From positions 35,547,797-35,611,796 of the forward strand of contig OX419335.1 in NCBI GenBank assembly GCA_948470475.1: a stretch of DNA of 64,000 bases, read 5' to 3'. The DNA comes from Galaxea fascicularis. Lineage: Eukaryota; Cnidaria; Anthozoa; Scleractinia; Euphylliidae. Positions within the stretch are counted from its first letter, which is position 1; each line of letters starts with the position of its first letter. Below are positions 60,004-64,000 of the stretch, piece by piece. The notes under the pieces were generated by a model that was given only the letters and a program-made list of their open reading frames with translations, had not been told where the DNA came from and did not search any database. The translations under genes and the position numbers were made by a program.

Positions 60004-60596
60004 CAGGGTTGGACACTTAATTTTGAGAGTATTCGCCATTCAGGTGAGTGACCCTCACCCCCCCCCCCCCCCCCCTGCCTCGCAATGTCGTCCAGCACAT
60101 GGCAGACCAAGGACCAAGGATTATTACTTCAATGAAAAATTCTATTTAAAGACCTCAAACCCCAAGAAAACACAATGGAGACTCTTACTTTATATTTCAA
60201 ATAGTTTTCTTTTGATGAATCTTCGTGAGATCCCTGCAGTTTGCAAGTAAATGTGTCTGTTCTTCTCGGGAACAGTGATCACTGATGGCTCGATAGTGAC
60301 CAGCAGTATCACTTTGTACAAGTACATGTGTTATGTAATTATCACTAACAGGAGGCCATTTATGTTGCCTTTCAGTGCCAATTTACTAGACAGTTCGGAA
60401 CGTAAAACTTTGCAAAATAGAAATGGAAAGTTTATGTTTAGGAATTATCTCAGCAAATATTATCTAAATAATTTCTTGGTGACAAAAATTGCACTTGTCA
60501 AAAGGGCGAGTGATCGATGATTTGCGCTCGCCCGACACTTAAGACACTCGCCTGGGTGAGCAGGCAAGTGCTAATGTCCAACCCTGTATAATTATT
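60004..60596. mobile_element. hAT-like non-autonomous element (CAGGGTTGGACA termini)
   Basis: CAGGGTTGGACACTTAATTT at the left, GCTAATGTCCAACCCTG at the right. About 593 bp with internal poly(C) at 60058-60075 and CACTCGCC words. No transposase; open frames inside are short. Confidence 0.75.
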
Positions 60597-60630
60597 ACAT
60601 TTCCCAACTATGAAATCCAATACATTATCC

Positions 60631-60797
60631 AGGGCTGTGTTCTAGAGGTGCCCGGTCGCCCCTGTAGACTTATTTTTGCCATTGGGTGACCAGGAAATAA
60701 TATTTAGTTTTTGCACCAAACTTACATGCTGGGCGCCCTGGATTTCAAAGGTTTAGAGGTTTGGGCATCCAACTACTTTTCTTAGAGCACAGCCTTG
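60631..60797. mobile_element. hAT-like MITE (CAGGGCTGTGTTCTAGA termini)
   Basis: CAGGGCTGTGTTCTAGAGG at the left, CTTAGAGCACAGCCTTG at the right, about 167 bp. It starts 34 bp after the preceding element. Confidence 0.75.
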
Positions 60798-61188
60798 ATT
60801 ATCTGAGTATTTCCTAAACAAAAACAATATCAGTACTGTATTAAGGTAAAATACCTTGATTTTGCCCCTTAACTGGTTTCAAGAAGCATTGCCCTGCATG
60901 GTTTGAAATACTCTTCAACCTTCTCAGAAAGCTAAGGCATCTCTCTCCCTTTTCACTCTCAAGCTACATACACAATATTTGATATTTCCGATTCTTCAAG
61001 TTCTGATTGCCAGGAAAACTTGATTCTGATTTCTACCATGTCAACAGAAAAGCAAACACAGTTGTTGTATGCAAACACCACAAAGTCCCCTGTCAAAAAA
61101 ATACAACAAAAATCAAAACCAAATTTTAAAATACTTTAATCTTAAAATCAAAACATTTTAACAACCCAATTCCACGCTTTTGACTTAC

Positions 61189-61227
61189 ATTGGCAAGTTC
61201 ACTGATTTTGGGGAGTTTTAAAAACAT
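61189..61227 (-). CDS. Candidate 39-nt exon (weak)
   Basis: On the minus strand it lies between TGCACTACAG and GTAAGTC and reads MFLKLPKISELAN in its only open phase. It may be a first coding exon. It is 1 kb downstream of the candidate exon at 62245-62368, whose phase does not match unless another start is used. Confidence 0.2.
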
Positions 61228-61507
61228 CTGTAGTGCAAACACCAATTAGTAAACAAAAGTCTGTATTCATAAAGCTGGTTTCAGTTGTGTTACAGTGTAA
61301 CTCTGACCCTATCCACTTTTATGGGGGTACTTTAGAATAGGAACACTGGGAATAGATCATTAAAATGATTCATCCTGAAAATTCCTGATAAAATTAGTAT
61401 CCCTCTACAACACAGACAACTGGATTGTACAAACATCTGAATCCATTTCTCTGGTATTCTCTTTCATGATTGAATGAGATTAAACCATGTTACTTTGATC
61501 AAAATTC

Positions 61508-61860
61508 CCCAAGCAACAGTTGGTTCAGTTGATACAGCATCAGATTGTTGAGCTGAGGGTTGCAGGTTCAAACCCTAAGACTGCACCTCAAACCAGAATC
61601 TAATAATAGGTAACATCATGCTGGCTGCATGCTCAACATCCACATGTACATGTACAGTACCTCAGTTCAGATGATTGTGTCACTGAGGAGTGACATTAAG
61701 CTGTTGGTCTCATGTTGTCCTTCATATGCAAAAACTTGAGGGGGGGGCATAAAAGAACAATAATTCGCACACTTATTGAAAAGAGTAGGGAACAATCCTG
61801 CTGTTGTGATCTGTCCTCATGATCGCATATCATGACTTATAGCAATCACTTGCGGCCAGG
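61508..61860 (+). mobile_element. tRNA-derived SINE, family B, copy 3
   Basis: Starts near GTTGGTTCAGTTGATACAGC with GCAGGTTCAAACCCTAAG as box B, followed by AACATCATGCTGGCTGCATG, CTCAGTTCAGATGATTGTG and AAAAGAGTAGGGAACAATC as in the other copies. Confidence 0.8.
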
Positions 61861-62244
61861 TGGAAACTTAAGTGAAAATTGAATAGGAGGTAGTACATGT
61901 ATGTATATGTAAAGGACTGCATGTGTGAAGTATTTGTTCTAAGCTTGTATCTTCCTGGCATACTGTAAAATACCAGTTAAAAGTGCTCTTTAGAATCAGC
62001 CTCTTTTCTTTTTCTCTTTTTTCCTGCTTTCTGACAACGTTTTTATGATTTAATTAAATTACGCTTGCTGCGAACTGTAAATCTTTCTTCCCAATACGAA
62101 AAAGCACGTCGGTAAAACTGAGTTTAGCTCGTTGAGCACCACGTGGGCCCTTTCACAGCACAGTACAAGAACCTGAGCAAAGCTCGGCATGGTAGCATCG
62201 TATCAGCAGTCAATTATCAATGGTAATTTCTATTCGGAACTTAC

Positions 62245-62368
62245 CGATGTTACCGTAACCCTCATTTAGTTTTGAAACGTTCTGGAAACTTCGTTGTCGT
62301 CCTAGTTTCGAAATAATCCTCTTGTGATCAGTTTGTGAGCATGACCAACGATCGCGGATAATTCCCAT
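62245..62368 (-). CDS. Candidate first exon of a minus-strand gene
   Basis: ATG at 62368-62366 on the minus strand opens MGIIRDRWSCSQTDHKRII and on to a strong donor (ATCG/GTAAGTTCC) at 62244, phase 1, 41 codons. The region upstream is CpG-rich, as for a promoter. Alternatively the exon is non-coding and translation starts further on. Family not recognised. Confidence 0.3.
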
Positions 62369-62639
62369 TGCAGTTTTCGCGCTCGGAACAAACGCTACGT
62401 AATGTAAGAATCATCGTACGGTCGCGTTCTTGGTGCGGGCTCTGGGGGATTGGAAATCAGCCAAAGTTTTCCCATCTCCTTGGCGCAATCGTTCAGAGAC
62501 AGTAGTCCTGCAAACAGGAATGTACCGCAGCACAACCAAAGATTTCAGACACCGTCATCAAGGGACAGCAGTCTAAATAATGGAAGGGTGCTAGAAAATC
62601 TCAGAAGCTGTCTGTTTGCACCGTACACGTGTGTGGTCT

Positions 62640-62790
62640 CGAGAACAATGAACATGCAGTCAGCCTCTTGCCTACAAACAGGCTCTCCGTATGGGTTATT
62701 CCGAGATTTGCTTTCCAATGGCTCGCGGTCAAAAGCTAGGGGATTTGCTAGGGGATCGCGCTCGGTTGGAAATCGACTTCGAATCGGATC
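62640..62790 (+). repeat. Dispersed repeat, copy 2
   Basis: CTACAAACAGGCTCTCCGTA, TTATTCCGAGATTTGC and CAATGGCTCGCGGTCAAAAG correspond to the minus-strand sequence of 32521-32706. Confidence 0.6.
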
Positions 62791-63270
62791 TCGTTCGTAA
62801 CGTTACCGAGCTCGGTGAACTCGTTGCTTTCAAATTTTTCATGGAGGAGGGGTGGTGGAACGGGGAAACATTCCTGTTTGTTTTTCTCAATATATGTGGC
62901 CAAAATCTCATTTCCCCAGAAATCCCCGTTCTTGTTTTGCTCCTCCGGACCTCGAAAGTGTATCAACTGGTCGAAAATCGAAGTTGACCCTGTTTTAAAC
63001 ATTCCTCTCTGGATATATCAAAAGGATGCGAAATTGGCCAACGTGCCTGTAGTGTTTCATAATAAACAAAGTTATGAGCCATCCCGTTTTTGGTTTCTGT
63101 TTCTGTTCGTTTTGTTTTATTTTTACATCCAATATCATGTTTATTACTTTTAACAGTAATAAGAAAATATGTAACATTAACTTGAAGAAAAAGTATATAT
63201 TAGTCACAGCAGCAGACCCTTTTCATTTGATGTACTGTACATAAACCTAAATTCCCTAGTATTTAGCAAA

Positions 63271-63365
63271 CTGTTCTACTGCTCGACTGTATGGTCTGGG
63301 ACTTCTAAAGAAAACATGCATAAACTACAAATTATCCAAAACTTTGCGAGCCGAATACTTATGCA
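63271..63365 (+). mobile_element. LINE fragment (post-RT region)
   Basis: The frame from 63271 reads LFYCSTVWSGTSKENMHKL then QIIQNFASRIL, the well-known region behind the RT core of CR1/I-like LINEs. Both sides are unrelated sequence, so it is a short relic. Confidence 0.7.
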
Positions 63366-63479
63366 TGGTTCAATTCTACGTGTTACCATGCTTCCCCTCC
63401 GGGCACACCCCCGGGGATTTGCAAGTTTTTTCGTACTTGGCGGTTTATTCCAACCCCCGGGGCTCCTCATAAACCACAG

Positions 63480-63524
<45 letters not shown>
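63480..63524. repeat. (AAT)n microsatellite
   Basis: About 15 perfect AAT units, followed by AATATCTTTATTACCG, a LINE-tail-like context. Confidence 0.95.
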
Positions 63525-64000
63525 TCTTTATTACCGTGTCTATGTATTGAGCTCATAGAGCTAATTGGGGACACCTACTATTACAAAATTAATAGAAAAA
63601 GAAAAATAGAAAAAAAAAATAGAAAAATAGGAGTGGCCGGCATTATGTGTGAAAAATGGACTTAACAATATCGATTTCGAATAATAGACGTTTTGTCAAA
63701 AACGTACACGCTCTTCTAGAGGTTTTGAACAAAGAATGCTACCTGTCCACGGTTATATAATAAAAATATGAACACTGTCTTTGAAAAAGAAAGCTGACGA
63801 AAAAATTCCGTGCCATCAGAGGCCTCTTTTCCTTGTATTCCTTGTATCCAAGGAAAGCAGGCCTCTGCTAGCAAGGAAACGAAAAAAACTGTAACCGCAC
63901 TAGTGGACAGAACATTAATACTACATTAATGAAACCGCGAGTTTTCAGAGTTTTCGATCAAATTAATTTTATTAGTGCTTCCGGAGTCAAATGCGATACC
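63525..64000. other. No gene recognised
   Basis: AT-rich end of the window. GAGGCCT...AAGGAA words around 63820-63880 form a short inverted pair (CCTTGTATCCAAGG palindrome). Nothing else is supported. Confidence 0.35.

Overview
The window looks like nuclear DNA of an animal, most likely an anthozoan cnidarian and probably a stony coral. The genes are split by GT-AG introns, the metazoan mitochondrial RNA polymerase is present, a thrombospondin type 1 (TSP1) repeat membrane protein lies next to it, and the introns and intergenic DNA are full of tRNA-derived SINEs, LINE fragments and palindromic MITEs. The taxon call is inference: no rRNA, mitochondrial or other diagnostic marker is present.

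Layout. (1) 1-747: 3' terminal coding exon of an unrecognised protein on the + strand, followed by a 3' UTR with AATAAA near 1220. (2) 2660-19479: a complete + strand gene for mitochondrial RNA polymerase (POLRMT), which I could join as 16 exons with consistent phase into 1337 codons plus stop. All three catalytic motifs of the T7-type single-subunit polymerase are intact. (3) 22353-29428: a minus-strand gene of six exons coding for a 342-residue protein with an N-terminal hydrophobic segment, four TSP1 domains and a very charged C-terminal tail. (4) 29750-32515: the truncated 3' end of a LINE, then two facing blocks of degenerate telomere-like repeats (CCCTA-type, then TAGGGT-type) forming a large inverted repeat. 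(5) 32520-47930: gene-poor DNA with MITEs, SINEs, microsatellites and a few splice-bounded candidate exons. (6) 47938-49963: about 37 head-to-tail, apparently identical copies of a 55-bp G-rich unit. (7) 51920-56740: a decayed L1-like retrotransposon whose ORF1 is interrupted by a foldback element flanked by a 7-bp target duplication. (8) 56740-64000: SINEs, hAT-like MITEs, a minisatellite, a weak minus-strand candidate gene and another LINE fragment.

The two well-supported genes have separate roles: POLRMT transcribes mitochondrial DNA and makes replication primers, while the TSP1 protein should act at the cell surface or in the matrix. They converge, with about 2.9 kb of MITE-containing DNA between their stop codons. 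The most unusual material is in the repeats: the homogeneous 55-bp array, the facing telomere-like arrays and the nested foldback insertion.
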